The position numbers were made by a program, and so were the translations under genes. The notes beneath the pieces are model-generated. The model had not been told where the DNA came from, ran no database searches, and saw only the letters and a list, made by a program, of their open reading frames with translations. A DNA stretch of 48,812 bases from Candidatus Altarchaeota archaeon (GTDB lineage: Archaea; Altiarchaeota; Altiarchaeia; IMC4; QMZM01): positions 1-48,812 of the forward strand of contig JAFGDV010000031.1 in NCBI GenBank assembly GCA_016931955.1. The letters are read 5' to 3'. Below are positions 33,208 to 42,575 of the stretch, piece by piece (position 1 is the first letter of the stretch; every line of letters begins with the position of its first letter).

Positions 33208-35406
33208 TTATTTCTTGTATTTGCTTTTAATGGTCTCCCTTATATTGGCTGCCTTTTTCTCGCCTATGCCCTCAACGTTCATCAGATCCTTCTTCGGTGC
33301 GTTGATGACGTCGACTACGCTGCCGAATTCCTCAAGCAATCTTTTTGCGAGAACTGCGGAAACGTTCGGCAGAGACTCTATGACGTATCTCTGCCTCTCC
33401 TGCAGGGTTATGGGTTTCTTTTCGCCCCTCAATGGTATCTCCTTTTCCTCGGGCAGCTGCTCCCTCTTCGCGATCAAATACAATATGTGAACTGTGTCGT
33501 ATTCGTCTCTGGAGCGCAGCACATGGATTCCGAAGCTTAATGGCAGCGTTATCAGTGCCCCGCGTATGGCGTTCGCGTGTATGTCTCTCAGGTAATAGAG
33601 GTTTTCCACACCCTCAATTATCATTATGGGTATCTCGAAATTTCTGGCCAGCTCGTTTGCCTGCGACAGCAGACGCTTGTCTATGATCGACTGCAGGAAG
33701 TCCTCTGTTGTCTTCCTTTCAACACACACCCTGTTGCTTAATATGAAGTCTCCGACAGGCAGCTGCCTTATCTCTATTTTTGCCTTCTCCCTGAGGGCCT
33801 TCAGCAGATTGGTACTTCTCTCCCTAGCATCCACGTATATCTTTATTTCCTTCTCTTCGTGGCTGACTGGGGGGCTGTATTTTATGAGGCTCTGCTGTCC
33901 GACGTCTCCCTCAAAGTTGTCCCCCATCTTCTTCACCATGGTCTTCATCTTCCTCTCCTTATGCACGGAGGCCCAATAGTATGCCTCATCCCTGGTCTCC
34001 TTCGCCATGAGCACAATAACCTTGCCCGCGGTGCTTCTCCCGGTTCTGCCTCTCCGCTGTATCGACCTTATCTCTGACGGAATCGGCTCATAGAATACAA
34101 CGACGTCGACCTTTGGTATGTCTATGCCCTCCTCTGCCACGGAAGTGGCGACCAAGGCGGTATATTTTCCGGCCTTGAAGTTTTCCAGGACGCTTATCTG
34201 CTCCTTTTGAGTCATCCCTTTTCTACCGTCCTTGGACGCCTGCCCAATGAATTCCCTGGCAAGGATGTCGCTTTGATTCAGTTTGTTGATTATTTCCTCG
34301 ACGGTATCCCTGTACTGAGTGAACACTATCACCTTCTCCCCCCGGTGTTCTTCCACTATTTCAGCTAGCTTATCCAGTTTTGGGTGTTCAACGCCCTTCA
34401 GATTCAGTTCATGAACACTCTGTGTCAGATAATTCATCCTCGAATCAGAGAAAAGCCGGTCTATGGCCTTAGACTTCTGTTTTCTAAGGCGCTGCAGATA
34501 GTTGTCCAATGACCCTATTCCTTGGGTTTCCAGCAGCTCGAGGGCGTGGCTTATCTTCAGGGCTGACGCAACCAGTGAAGCATTGTTGAATGATTTCTCG
34601 CCTTCAGCTATTTCTTTCCTGATCTCGGACTGCATCTGTAGGAGTGTTTTCTTATTCACTTTCTCTATGCTCGCGCTCTTTAAGTAGCCATTCTTCTTCA
34701 GCTGCCTTAGATCGTCCCTTAGTACAGATTCAATGACCTTCTTCACCTTCTTGAATTCCTCTGGAAGCTCGACCTTCACCCACTCGGTCCTGACCTTCTG
34801 GATGTATGGTCTGACGTCGGCGTCCTCCTCTGTTTTTGCTTCAACCCTCTGTATGAAGAGGCTCTTACATATCTCTTTTACTGTTTCACTGTCCGAGCTC
34901 GGCGAAGCCGTTAAACCCAGTATTAGGGGGTTCTCTGCGGTCTTCATGTATTCTTCAGCGATGTTCACGTATGAGTAGTTCCCAACTGAGCGATGGCATT
35001 CATCCACTATCAGGAGGGAGACGTTCTTCAGTTCCAATCCGCGGAAGATGTCGTTTTCTATCGTCTGCGGGGTCGCGAATATCATCTGACTTTTATTCCA
35101 TAGATCTTTTCTATCCTTGACGGGGTCCATGCCGGTAAGCACTACCGTGTCTTCCACTTTTAGTATTTCGCTGAACTTGCGGTGGTGTTGCACCGCCAGA
35201 GGCCTTGTCGGCGCCAGAAACAGTATCTTCGATTTCTGGAATTCATTCAGGCGGTGTGCTGCTATCATGGCCGCGATGATGGTCTTCCCTAAGCCCGTGG
35301 GTAAGACGATGAGGGTGTTCACATCCAATGCCCTTGAAACAACAGCCTCCTGGTACTTCCTAAGGCTCACGGTCTGCGGTTTAATCAGGGGATGGCTTAC
35401 ATACAT
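33208..35406 (-). CDS. hef: Hef: helicase fused to XPF-type nuclease
   Basis: 732 residues. The N-terminal SF2 helicase has Walker A LPTGLGKT (about 36-43), DECH box VDECHRS, LGLTASPS and the C-terminal RRGRTGR. The nuclease core is VGDFILSNRVCVERKTTEDF (the ERKxxxD motif, about 570-590). The protein ends in a tandem helix-hairpin-helix domain (LPNVSAVLAKRLLEEFGS). Hef processes stalled replication forks and is a euryarchaeal FANCM/XPF relative. A TATA-like TATATATTTATAT lies just upstream of the ATG at 35406. Confidence 0.95.
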   Translation of the reverse strand: MYVSHPLIKPQTVSLRKYQEAVVSRALDVNTLIVLPTGLGKTIIAAMIAAHRLNEFQKSKILFLAPTRPLAVQHHRKFSEILKVEDTVVLTGMDPVKDRKDLWNKSQMIFATPQTIENDIFRGLELKNVSLLIVDECHRSVGNYSYVNIAEEYMKTAENPLILGLTASPSSDSETVKEICKSLFIQRVEAKTEEDADVRPYIQKVRTEWVKVELPEEFKKVKKVIESVLRDDLRQLKKNGYLKSASIEKVNKKTLLQMQSEIRKEIAEGEKSFNNASLVASALKISHALELLETQGIGSLDNYLQRLRKQKSKAIDRLFSDSRMNYLTQSVHELNLKGVEHPKLDKLAEIVEEHRGEKVIVFTQYRDTVEEIINKLNQSDILAREFIGQASKDGRKGMTQKEQISVLENFKAGKYTALVATSVAEEGIDIPKVDVVVFYEPIPSEIRSIQRRGRTGRSTAGKVIVLMAKETRDEAYYWASVHKERKMKTMVKKMGDNFEGDVGQQSLIKYSPPVSHEEKEIKIYVDARERSTNLLKALREKAKIEIRQLPVGDFILSNRVCVERKTTEDFLQSIIDKRLLSQANELARNFEIPIMIIEGVENLYYLRDIHANAIRGALITLPLSFGIHVLRSRDEYDTVHILYLIAKREQLPEEKEIPLRGEKKPITLQERQRYVIESLPNVSAVLAKRLLEEFGSVVDVINAPKKDLMNVEGIGEKKAANIRETIKSKYKK

Positions 35407-35451
35407 CTTATATATTTATATATGGAGACAACAATAGATTAATTGCAGAAG

Positions 35452-35964
35452 ATGAAGCTTGCGGAGAAAAACCTGGGCTACTACGCAAGTAACATAAAGC
35501 TGCCCCTGCTCTACTATATTATAGCAGTTATATTAGCCTTCATCGTGGCTTATATCCTCCCCCTCGATTTGGCGTGGCTTTTAGTCCTAGCAGTTTTATT
35601 GTTTGGGCCGATTCTTCTTCCAACATATATCGGATGGTCTACTGTCAGGAAGAGAGGAGGTGCCCTCACCCATGCTGCATTATCTGGTGCATTGCTGGGA
35701 GTGGTCCTATGCTCTATTTTCCTTATACTGATCATCTTATTTGCAGGGATTAGTTTCACTCTTTTTTCTGGGCAATCTGACACGACTGGATTGAGTCCGG
35801 AAACTGCTGAAGTCGTATTCTTGATCGATCAACTGATATACAGGGTCAGCATGGTTATGTTGGGTATCGCTGTTATTGGATTCCCGTTCTATGCTGGAGC
35901 GTACACTGCAATCTCTGTGACATGCGCAGCTCTTGGGGGTTTGATAGCAAAGAAAACGATGTAG
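35452..35964 (+). CDS. Hypothetical four-helix membrane protein
   Basis: 170 residues from MKLAEKNLGYY. Four hydrophobic segments (about 18-38, 40-62, 80-105 and 128-165) and few charged residues. A non-ATG start three codons upstream is possible. It is divergent from hef and convergent with pheA. Family not recognised. Confidence 0.6.
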   Translation: MKLAEKNLGYYASNIKLPLLYYIIAVILAFIVAYILPLDLAWLLVLAVLLFGPILLPTYIGWSTVRKRGGALTHAALSGALLGVVLCSIFLILIILFAGISFTLFSGQSDTTGLSPETAEVVFLIDQLIYRVSMVMLGIAVIGFPFYAGAYTAISVTCAALGGLIAKKTM

Positions 35965-35967
35965 TCT

Positions 35968-36759
35968 TCAGTAGCTTCCTAGTATCTTGAGGTAGGTTGT
36001 TTTTTCTTTCACTGCGTTCATTACCTTCCCTACTTTTTCGTCTTTGAGCGAGCCTTCGAAGTCAACAAAGAACAGGTATTCTCCGAGTTTTTTCTTTGAG
36101 GGCCTTGATTCTATCTTCGTCAGATTTATTCCGTCGTCTGCGAACTCCTTCAGTGTCTTATATAAGGCTCCGGGCTCGTCCCTTAAGGCGAATATTATCG
36201 AGGTCTTATTCCCTGAACCCTCCCCCTTTGAGATCACGATGAAACGGGTCTGGCTCCTTGCGTCTTCGATGTTCTCTCTCAGGAGCCTTAAGCTGTAGAT
36301 TTCCGCGGCCTCCTTGGGACCGATTGCCGCAGAGTTCCTGAGATTCCTTACCTCCGCCATGGCGGCTGCGGTGCTCTCATGCCTCTGCAGTCTAGCCTCC
36401 GGGAAATTTTCGGATAGAAAACGCTTGCACTGAGCCAGGGCATGTGGGTGCGATATTATCGTCTTAACATCCTTAAAATTCGTGCCCGCTGGGCCTACCA
36501 GACACAATCTTATGTCCATTATCAGTTCCTTCACTATCTTCAAGTCGTATTCTATGAGGGAGTCCATGGTCGTGTTGACGCTTCCCTCAAGGGAGTTCTC
36601 AATCGCCACAACGCCGTATTCTGTTCCAGAATCCACTAGATCGAAGACCTCGTCCACGGTACTGCAGTAGGTGAATTCAGCCTCCTTGAATACCTTTCTT
36701 GCGGCGATCTCGGTGAAGGTCCCCATCGGACCTAAGACACAAACCCTAGTTTTGTTCAT
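35968..36759 (-). CDS. pheA: Prephenate dehydratase with ACT domain
   Basis: 263 residues. It converts prephenate to phenylpyruvate. The catalytic domain begins VLGPMGTFTEIAARKVF and contains VVAIENSLEGSVNTTMD and the TRFIV segment. The C-terminal ACT domain (ALRDEPGALYKTLKEFADDGINLTKIESRPSK) gives allosteric control by phenylalanine in this family. It overlaps the chorismate mutase gene by 14 bases; together they form the phenylalanine branch. Confidence 0.95.
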   Translation of the reverse strand: MNKTRVCVLGPMGTFTEIAARKVFKEAEFTYCSTVDEVFDLVDSGTEYGVVAIENSLEGSVNTTMDSLIEYDLKIVKELIMDIRLCLVGPAGTNFKDVKTIISHPHALAQCKRFLSENFPEARLQRHESTAAAMAEVRNLRNSAAIGPKEAAEIYSLRLLRENIEDARSQTRFIVISKGEGSGNKTSIIFALRDEPGALYKTLKEFADDGINLTKIESRPSKKKLGEYLFFVDFEGSLKDEKVGKVMNAVKEKTTYLKILGSY

Positions 36760-37009
36760 TTCTACAGTATCTGATTACCTGCTCGAATATGCTCCTGATG
36801 AATCCTCTGTTGAGTTCAGTCGATTCCGTGATCTTGTCCAAGACCTGTTTTTCCCTTCCTAGGTCAGGTATGTCTTTACCCAGTTTCTTCTTTTCTTTCC
36901 CTATCTTCTTCGCTATGTTGACCCGTTCCTCGATAAGCCTCAATATTTCGTTGTCTATTTCATCTATTCTCCTCCTGTGTTCTTCTAGTCCGGGCATTTT
37001 CTGCTCCAT
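36746..37009 (-). CDS. aroQ: Chorismate mutase, AroQ type
   Basis: 87 residues. An all-helical AroQ domain with RRIDEIDNEILRLIEERVNIAKKIGKEK and a later REKQVLDKI helix, the usual Arg/Lys/Glu layout of the active site. It converts chorismate to prephenate for PheA, which follows with an overlap. It also overlaps the end of herA by 25 bases, an odd pairing of a repair helicase with amino acid synthesis in one operon. Confidence 0.9.
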   Translation of the reverse strand: MEQKMPGLEEHRRRIDEIDNEILRLIEERVNIAKKIGKEKKKLGKDIPDLGREKQVLDKITESTELNRGFIRSIFEQVIRYCRNEQN

Positions 37010-38505
37010 TGCTCTACGACGTCGATGTCTTCCCCTCCAACGGCGGTGACTCTCTCCCTGATCTTGACCGTCACTGGCAGCTTTGTTGCTGCCCCCGCAA
37101 TAATGGCTTCTCCGCGGGAGAGGCTTGGCAGGTCCCTCACAATATCCTCTGTGACGCTCTCAACTGACTGGCGGATGTATTCCTGGTCTGCAGGATTCAC
37201 TATCTTCAGTATTATTTGAGTGTTGCACTGGGATAAGACGTCTGCGTCAAGTCTGCTCGGCCGCTGGCTTACGATACATAAGCCGACGCCGAATTTCCTG
37301 CCCTCTCTGGCGATCTTCTTCAGGATGGACCTTGATAGGATCTTTCTGTCCTCTGAGGTCCGGGGGGCGAAGTTGTGCGCTTCCTCCACTATGAGGAAGG
37401 CCGGCACATCGAATCTGCCTTCGCCGTCTTTCACGTAAGCCTTCCTTGCTTCAAAGATCCTCCTGGTGATCGCTGCTATTATCGTCTCCGACAGTCTTTC
37501 ATCAGCATCTGATAGATCTATCACCGTGAGCTGGTTTCCTGCGACAATGTCTTCTATGGGCGTCCCCTTGAGCTCGAATATCGCCAACCTGTTAAGTCTC
37601 TCGATCTTCCTTATCGTGGAACCTATCGTGGTTAAACCAACCCTCTTGGATAGCTCCTTTATGTCGCCTTCGGATATGTTTTCAGCGAGGATGTCTCTGC
37701 CCTCTTTCGCGTCATAGATCAGTCCCATAACATCCTTTATTATGTTGAGATCGTATCTGTCGTAGAATTTTCTTGCAAGCGTTATCACAGCATCTATGAG
37801 GTCCCTCTGCGCCTCCGTCAGGTCCGGTACAAGGTTTATGAAGTCTATCGACCTGAGGGAGGAGGTCTCTATCTTGATCTTGCTGTCCCCTTTCACTCCG
37901 TAGACCTTCGTCTTCGCGTTGCCCATGCTTATGCCCTTGTATTCCCCATGGGGGTCGAATACGACTACTGCGCCCTTCTTCTTCAATAGTTCCTCTATAA
38001 CGACCCCAACGGTATAGCTTTTCCCGGACCCTGTCATCGCAAGAATCGCGCAATGCCTCGAAATCAGGTCATTAACTGAGATGTATACTGGAACGCTCTC
38101 TCTGGTGGATAGTGTTCCTACACAAGCGGCCTTCTTCTCTTCCTGGCGGAGGATTCTCTTCACTATGTCGTCATCCGCGAGGTACACGCTGGAGCCGGGT
38201 TTTATCCCATACCGGGGCATCTCCAAACCGTTGCTGCCCTCGTATCCAAGGACCTTGACTGTTGGGACTGGGTACTCGCCCTCATTCAACAGTATGTCCC
38301 CTAAACGTAGGTCTCGGCCGAATTCGTCCGGAAGCAGTTCATTGGAGATTATGATGTCTTTTATGATCCCCAGGATCTTGTTGCCTGTGACGGATTCATT
38401 GACGACGACGAACTCATCCCTCTTCACGTTTTTTTCCATGCCGTTCTTTATGACGAACCTGAAGCCTCTGAGCGTTGTCGAACCGATAACCTGCCCTATC
38501 TCCAT
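36985..38505 (-). CDS. herA: HerA bipolar DNA translocase/helicase
   Basis: 506 residues from MEIGQVIGSTT. A further ATG at 38541 is open, but the TATA-like TTTATGAAAC (38528-38537, minus strand) sits about 28 bases before 38505, favouring that start. It has an N-terminal HAS barrel, Walker A MTGSGKSY, VVVFDPHGEY, Walker B FLIVEEAHNFAP and a C-terminal SRGEAIIAG. HerA works with nuclease NurA in end resection beside Mre11-Rad50; none of these is next to it here. Confidence 0.92.
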   Translation of the reverse strand: MEIGQVIGSTTLRGFRFVIKNGMEKNVKRDEFVVVNESVTGNKILGIIKDIIISNELLPDEFGRDLRLGDILLNEGEYPVPTVKVLGYEGSNGLEMPRYGIKPGSSVYLADDDIVKRILRQEEKKAACVGTLSTRESVPVYISVNDLISRHCAILAMTGSGKSYTVGVVIEELLKKKGAVVVFDPHGEYKGISMGNAKTKVYGVKGDSKIKIETSSLRSIDFINLVPDLTEAQRDLIDAVITLARKFYDRYDLNIIKDVMGLIYDAKEGRDILAENISEGDIKELSKRVGLTTIGSTIRKIERLNRLAIFELKGTPIEDIVAGNQLTVIDLSDADERLSETIIAAITRRIFEARKAYVKDGEGRFDVPAFLIVEEAHNFAPRTSEDRKILSRSILKKIAREGRKFGVGLCIVSQRPSRLDADVLSQCNTQIILKIVNPADQEYIRQSVESVTEDIVRDLPSLSRGEAIIAGAATKLPVTVKIRERVTAVGGEDIDVVEQWSRKCPD

Positions 38506-38510
38506 GATCT

Positions 38511-38537
38511 TATAGATATAAGGCTTTGTTTCATAAA
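38511..38537. promoter_or_regulatory. Interlocked divergent promoters of herA and nadM
   Basis: TATAGATATAAGG at 38511-38523 is about 28 bases before the nadM ATG (38545). The minus-strand TTTATGAAAC at 38528-38537 is about 28 bases before the herA ATG at 38505. Confidence 0.5.
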
Positions 38538-38544
38538 TCATATT

Positions 38545-39054
38545 ATGCCAGAGGTCACCGCTCTCTTAGTGGGTAGGTTTCAGCCCTTCCACAATGGACA
38601 TATGAAGCTCATAGAGCATGTCGCGAATGAGGTCGACTATTTGTTGATAGCCATAGGCAGCTCCCAGGAAAGCCATACCTGGGAGAACCCGTTCTCTGCC
38701 GAAGAGAGGAAGATGATGGTCCAGAAATCGCTCAGGGTATTCAAACGCTATGAGATCTATGAGATACCGGACGTCAACAACGACAGGATCTGGGTTTCTC
38801 ACGTGAAGAGGATTCTTCCGGAATTCGATGTAGTTTATGCTAACAGCGACCGCGAAATCCGCCTGTTCGGGGAAGCCGGCTTCGAGGTCAAATCCACTCC
38901 GTTGTTCAGCAGAGACCTCTACTCTGGGACAGAGATCAGGAGGAGGATCGCCATGGACGAGAAATGGGAGCGACTCGTCCCTCAGGGAACCATAGACGTG
39001 ATTAGGAGCGTGGACGGCATCAGGAGGATCAAGGAGCTGAGCCTTATTTTATAA
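38545..39054 (+). CDS. nadM: Nicotinamide-nucleotide adenylyltransferase, archaeal type
   Basis: 169 residues, the normal archaeal length. It makes NAD from NMN and ATP. Motifs are VGRFQPFHNGHMKLI (the HxGH nucleotidyltransferase motif), IGSSQESHTWENPFSAEER and the C-terminal SGTEIRRRIAMDEKWERLVP, containing the ISxTxxR-like site. Probably transcribed from a leaderless promoter. Confidence 0.95.
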   Translation: MPEVTALLVGRFQPFHNGHMKLIEHVANEVDYLLIAIGSSQESHTWENPFSAEERKMMVQKSLRVFKRYEIYEIPDVNNDRIWVSHVKRILPEFDVVYANSDREIRLFGEAGFEVKSTPLFSRDLYSGTEIRRRIAMDEKWERLVPQGTIDVIRSVDGIRRIKELSLIL

Positions 39055-39072
39055 TCCATATCATAATATAAC

Positions 39073-39327
39073 ATGGCCGAAAAACAAAAAGTCGGTGAGG
39101 TCTTCACCTACTTCGCAAAGGCCGGTGTCGCAGGTATAACGTTGACCGACGGCTCTCTTAGTGTTGGAGACAACATACTTTTTTTGGGTAATACCACGAA
39201 TTTTCAGCAGACCGTTGAATCCATGCAGATAGAACACAACTCTGTTCATAAGGCGGACCCCGGTCAGTCCATAGGAATGAAGGTGAGGGACAGAGTTAGG
39301 CCTCACGACGCAGTCTACACGGTCTGA
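39073..39327 (+). CDS. Small EF-Tu domain 2-like protein
   Basis: 84 residues that look like a stand-alone translation-factor beta barrel (domain 2): VGEVFTYFAKAGVAGITLTDGSLSVGDNILFLG and ADPGQSIGMKVRDRVRPHDAVY. There is no GTPase domain. Such proteins occur in archaea and bacteria without an established function. It ends 10 bases before the membrane protease gene. Confidence 0.8.
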   Translation: MAEKQKVGEVFTYFAKAGVAGITLTDGSLSVGDNILFLGNTTNFQQTVESMQIEHNSVHKADPGQSIGMKVRDRVRPHDAVYTV

Positions 39328-39337
39328 ACTCCGAGAA

Positions 39338-40297
39338 ATGGAAGACAACAGAAGGCTTTGGGTGTGCATAGCATTGCTGGCAGTCCTTAACGTATCCACC
39401 CTCGTCTATCTCCTTCAGTCGCATAGTGCAACAAACAGCGTGCTGGATTCCATCAAGGCTAACATATCCTCACAGGATGACGCCTTTAAATCCTACCGGA
39501 GTCAGCAGAGCGCCGAGATGGACTCACTTGAAGCCAGCATAAGTAATGCCTCCAAGTCCTTAGACGCCAGGGTTTCTGCCTTGGATAGTAGATTTAATCT
39601 CTTCGTGAACGACTTGGATTCTCGAGTGGAGGGTCTTTCTTCGAGGGTTGATTCCTTGGGTGAGGAATCTGAGGAAAAATACGAGTCCTTGACGGGTAAG
39701 ATATCTGGGTTGGAGGATTTGACGAAGGGCGTCGACGTCGAGCAGTTGAAGTATTCCGTCGTCATCGTTATGGTAAACAACGACGTCGTCGCAAGCGGCA
39801 CGATCGTTGACCCTGACGGCTTCGTCGTCACAAACAAGCATGTTGTGGAGGCCATCGGCAGCGAAGACATTATCCGCGTTGAACTCTACAATGGCCGAAA
39901 GTATAGGGCCTCTGTTGTGGCTGAGAGCTCTACGAAGATTGATCTAGCGCTTCTCCGAATCCAGGGCAGCGACCTTGGTCTCTCCTTCCTCGAATTCGAA
40001 GACGTCAGCAACATCAAGACAGGCGATAAGGTCTACGCTATAGGTAACCCATTGGGGCAGGACTTGACGAAGTTCACTGTAACCAATGGCATCATCAGCG
40101 GCTTCCGGGAGGAGAAGAGCGTCTACTATATTCAAACTGATGCAGCCCTTAATCCTGGGAACTCCGGCGGACCCCTAATCAACAACAACGGCAAAGTTGT
40201 AGGCATAGTCAACATGGGCTACATCTATGCTGAAGGATTGAGCTTCGCTATCAGATCAGACATCGTACAACAATTCCTACTAGAAGAAATGCACTAG
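39338..40297 (+). CDS. Membrane-anchored trypsin-like (HtrA/DegP-type) serine protease
   Basis: 319 residues. One N-terminal membrane helix (LWVCIALLAVLNVSTLVYLL), then a coiled coil (about 38-135), then a chymotrypsin-fold protease with triad H168 (VTNKHVV), D202 (KIDLALLRI) and S276 (GNSGGPLI). The PDZ domain usual in HtrA is missing, and the coiled coil may take its place in trimerisation or substrate selection. The protease probably faces outward and handles damaged surface proteins. Confidence 0.88.
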   Translation: MEDNRRLWVCIALLAVLNVSTLVYLLQSHSATNSVLDSIKANISSQDDAFKSYRSQQSAEMDSLEASISNASKSLDARVSALDSRFNLFVNDLDSRVEGLSSRVDSLGEESEEKYESLTGKISGLEDLTKGVDVEQLKYSVVIVMVNNDVVASGTIVDPDGFVVTNKHVVEAIGSEDIIRVELYNGRKYRASVVAESSTKIDLALLRIQGSDLGLSFLEFEDVSNIKTGDKVYAIGNPLGQDLTKFTVTNGIISGFREEKSVYYIQTDAALNPGNSGGPLINNNGKVVGIVNMGYIYAEGLSFAIRSDIVQQFLLEEMH

Positions 40298-40318
40298 AAG
40301 TATTCTCTGAGTCTTTTT

Positions 40319-40834
40319 TTAGGCCCCCAGGTAGACTATTTTTCTGCCAACCATTCTGGCTTCGGGTGTCATCTTGTGCGGTTGGCTGCGTCCGGGTCCC
40401 AAGATGTGTTCCACATCTATTTTACGCGCAGTTAATGCATCTGATATCAGGGAGCGGTGACAGCGCCAGGGAATGGCTTCGGCGCACATCAGAGCAAGTT
40501 TTTTCTTTTTCGCAAGCTCCGGCAGCGTATTCAAGCTTTCTTCGAATTCCTTTGACTGCATGTGGTCTGCGTAGCCGCGAAAAGACGCATTCGTCAAACC
40601 CACATTCACGGAGTCCTTCCTCGCCTTCCGCAACCCACCCAAACCGGCCATATGGAGGTAGTCTACGCCTTTTTCTTTCAGAGCCCTGGGTAATGTTTCC
40701 CTGTTGAACTGGGGATTGTGGCGCGACCACGGGATGCTGCGTACATCAATCACTTCGTCTATTCCGTATTCTTTAAGCAGGCCGATGAAATCTTCTAATG
40801 ACCTGGTCGAATGCCCTATGGTGAATAGTTTCAT
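40319..40834 (-). CDS. DUF488 family protein
   Basis: 171 residues. Family signatures are LFTIGHSTRSLEDFIGLLKEYGIDEVIDVRSIP at the N-terminus, YLHMAGLGGLRK, and LALMCAEAIPWRCHRSLISDAL with paired cysteines. DUF488 proteins have no firm function; some sit beside DNA repair genes. Last gene of a six-gene minus-strand operon from 43914. Confidence 0.88.
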   Translation of the reverse strand: MKLFTIGHSTRSLEDFIGLLKEYGIDEVIDVRSIPWSRHNPQFNRETLPRALKEKGVDYLHMAGLGGLRKARKDSVNVGLTNASFRGYADHMQSKEFEESLNTLPELAKKKKLALMCAEAIPWRCHRSLISDALTARKIDVEHILGPGRSQPHKMTPEARMVGRKIVYLGA

Positions 40835-40835
40835 C

Positions 40836-41906
40836 TTATAAAAAGTCTCTGAGTCTTTTTATTGCGTATAGTTTTTCTTTCTGGTCTATTCTGGCGGCGT
40901 CTACTGCCTCCTGCAGCGTATTTATCGTGTGGTCGTATGTTTTCCTGTCCACTGGGTAGGGGAAGCCGTCTTTTCCGCCGTGGGCGAAGCTGAACCTTGC
41001 CGGATCCTTCCAGCTTGGTTCGGCTCCGTAGACTATCTCGGATACGAGGGCTAATGCCCTCACCCTCTTGGGGCCTATGCCCTTCAACGCTATGAGTTCC
41101 TCGTAGTTTTGGGGCTGTATCTCGTACGCCTTCCGCAGGACTTCGAAGCCGCCTCTGCCGACGTCTACTTCCAGCACCGGGTGATGGGAGGGCATTATGA
41201 GGGTCTTCTGTTTGCCTTCCCTTAGGTACTGGAGCAGATGCCCTGGGTTATCATTAACTAAGTCGACGCTTGTCTTCCGGGCTTCCTCGCTCTTCCTTGA
41301 GGTCATGTCCAGTGTTTTTTTCTCCAGTCTATCAGAGCATATCCCGGAGTGGGGTTCCTCTACGAAGGATTCCACGTTGTCTGAAAGCCAGTGGTATCTT
41401 CTAGCATAATTCTCATTCATCCCCTGCTGTACTACCGCCCACTCGCCTTCCTCAGTCAGGAAGAAGCTGTGGTGGTACAGTTGGTAGGAGTCCTGGATGC
41501 ATGTATTGTCTACCTTCGCCGAAATCCTGCTCGCATACTTCAGCTCTTCTATCTCCTTTGTAGACAAAGGAAAGACTTCGGCGGCTTTTTCTATCTCTGC
41601 CGGGGTCTTACGAGAAGCAGCTCCTTTGCCGCCTGCTACAATGATCCCTGTTTCTGGGGTGATTGCCATCTTCAGGGCGCCGCAGGCTGTCGTCGTTGTC
41701 CCGGAAGAATGCCAGTCGAAGCCTATCACGCACGTGAAGGCCTGGAACCAATGGGGGTCAGCTATCCTCAGAAGAAATTCCTTTTGACCGTATTCTTGGA
41801 CGATTACTTCAGTGATCGCGGAGGAAAGCCTCACCATCCTGTTGAACAGCCATCTGGGAGCGCGTCCTCCATGCAGTGGCAGATCAGCTGTCCCGGTCTT
41901 CTTCAT
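40836..41906 (-). CDS. DUF763 family protein
   Basis: 356 residues. N-terminal MKKTGTADLPLHGGRAPRWLF and DWHSSGTTTTACGALKMAI match DUF763, a family found in archaea and thermophiles. A helix-hairpin-helix-like stretch (ELIALKGIGPKRVRALALV, about 270-290) suggests nucleic acid binding, and the conserved acidic and His residues would fit a nuclease. Biochemical role not established. It lies one base from the DUF488 gene and overlaps the HAD gene by four. Confidence 0.88.
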   Translation of the reverse strand: MKKTGTADLPLHGGRAPRWLFNRMVRLSSAITEVIVQEYGQKEFLLRIADPHWFQAFTCVIGFDWHSSGTTTTACGALKMAITPETGIIVAGGKGAASRKTPAEIEKAAEVFPLSTKEIEELKYASRISAKVDNTCIQDSYQLYHHSFFLTEEGEWAVVQQGMNENYARRYHWLSDNVESFVEEPHSGICSDRLEKKTLDMTSRKSEEARKTSVDLVNDNPGHLLQYLREGKQKTLIMPSHHPVLEVDVGRGGFEVLRKAYEIQPQNYEELIALKGIGPKRVRALALVSEIVYGAEPSWKDPARFSFAHGGKDGFPYPVDRKTYDHTINTLQEAVDAARIDQKEKLYAIKRLRDFL

Positions 41907-42574
41907 CTTACAATGTCGAACAGTTCATTTATATCATCTATTTCATGGTCTGCGTTTGATTTTATTGATCTGCCATTGTAACCGTATCTTGCGAAGCAGG
42001 TCTTCATCCCGATCTTTTTAGCGCCTTCGATGTCCCTCTCCAGGTGGTCTCCTATGAAGAGGCATTCCTCCGCCTTCATATCCAGTTCCTCCAGTGCCTT
42101 CTTGAATGGCTCAAGGTTGGGTTTCTTCTTTCCAGTGTCGCTGGATGTTATCACCACGTCAAGTAGGTGGCCTATTTCTAGGGCGGAGATTCTCAACCAG
42201 GCCTGCATCTTCTCGGCGTCTGTCACTATGGCAAGCTTTATCCCCTTCTTGGCGAGTTCTGTTAGCGTCGAGACCACGTGGGGGTAGGGTTTCAGGTAGG
42301 ATATCTTGGTCTTACGGTAGGAGTTTATCCCCGCAGCCATGATGCGGTAGTCCTCTCTACCTAGAACCCTTCTGCTGAATTCCTGGAAGACCTCCTGGTA
42401 TTCTATTCCCTGATCAGAGTATATGTTGAATAATGTCTTTATGGCTTCCTCTTTTTTCATCTCTAAGCCAGAATCGATCATGGCGTCAACTGCATTCTCC
42501 ACGCACATCCGCTTCAACTTCATGAAGTCGATCAAGGTGTTGTCTAAGTCGAAGAGGACTGCTTTGATTGGCAT
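41903..42574 (-). CDS. HAD-superfamily hydrolase
   Basis: 223 residues. Motif I FDLDNTLIDF (nucleophile Asp in the first strand), a helical cap, motif II in IVTDAEKMQ, Lys in SSDTGKKKPNLEPF and motif IV GDHLERDIEGAKKIG. Likely a small-molecule phosphatase; the substrate cannot be inferred. It overlaps DUF763 by four bases and follows the aIF6 gene closely. Confidence 0.9.
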   Translation of the reverse strand: MPIKAVLFDLDNTLIDFMKLKRMCVENAVDAMIDSGLEMKKEEAIKTLFNIYSDQGIEYQEVFQEFSRRVLGREDYRIMAAGINSYRKTKISYLKPYPHVVSTLTELAKKGIKLAIVTDAEKMQAWLRISALEIGHLLDVVITSSDTGKKKPNLEPFKKALEELDMKAEECLFIGDHLERDIEGAKKIGMKTCFARYGYNGRSIKSNADHEIDDINELFDIVR

Positions 42575-42575
42575 T

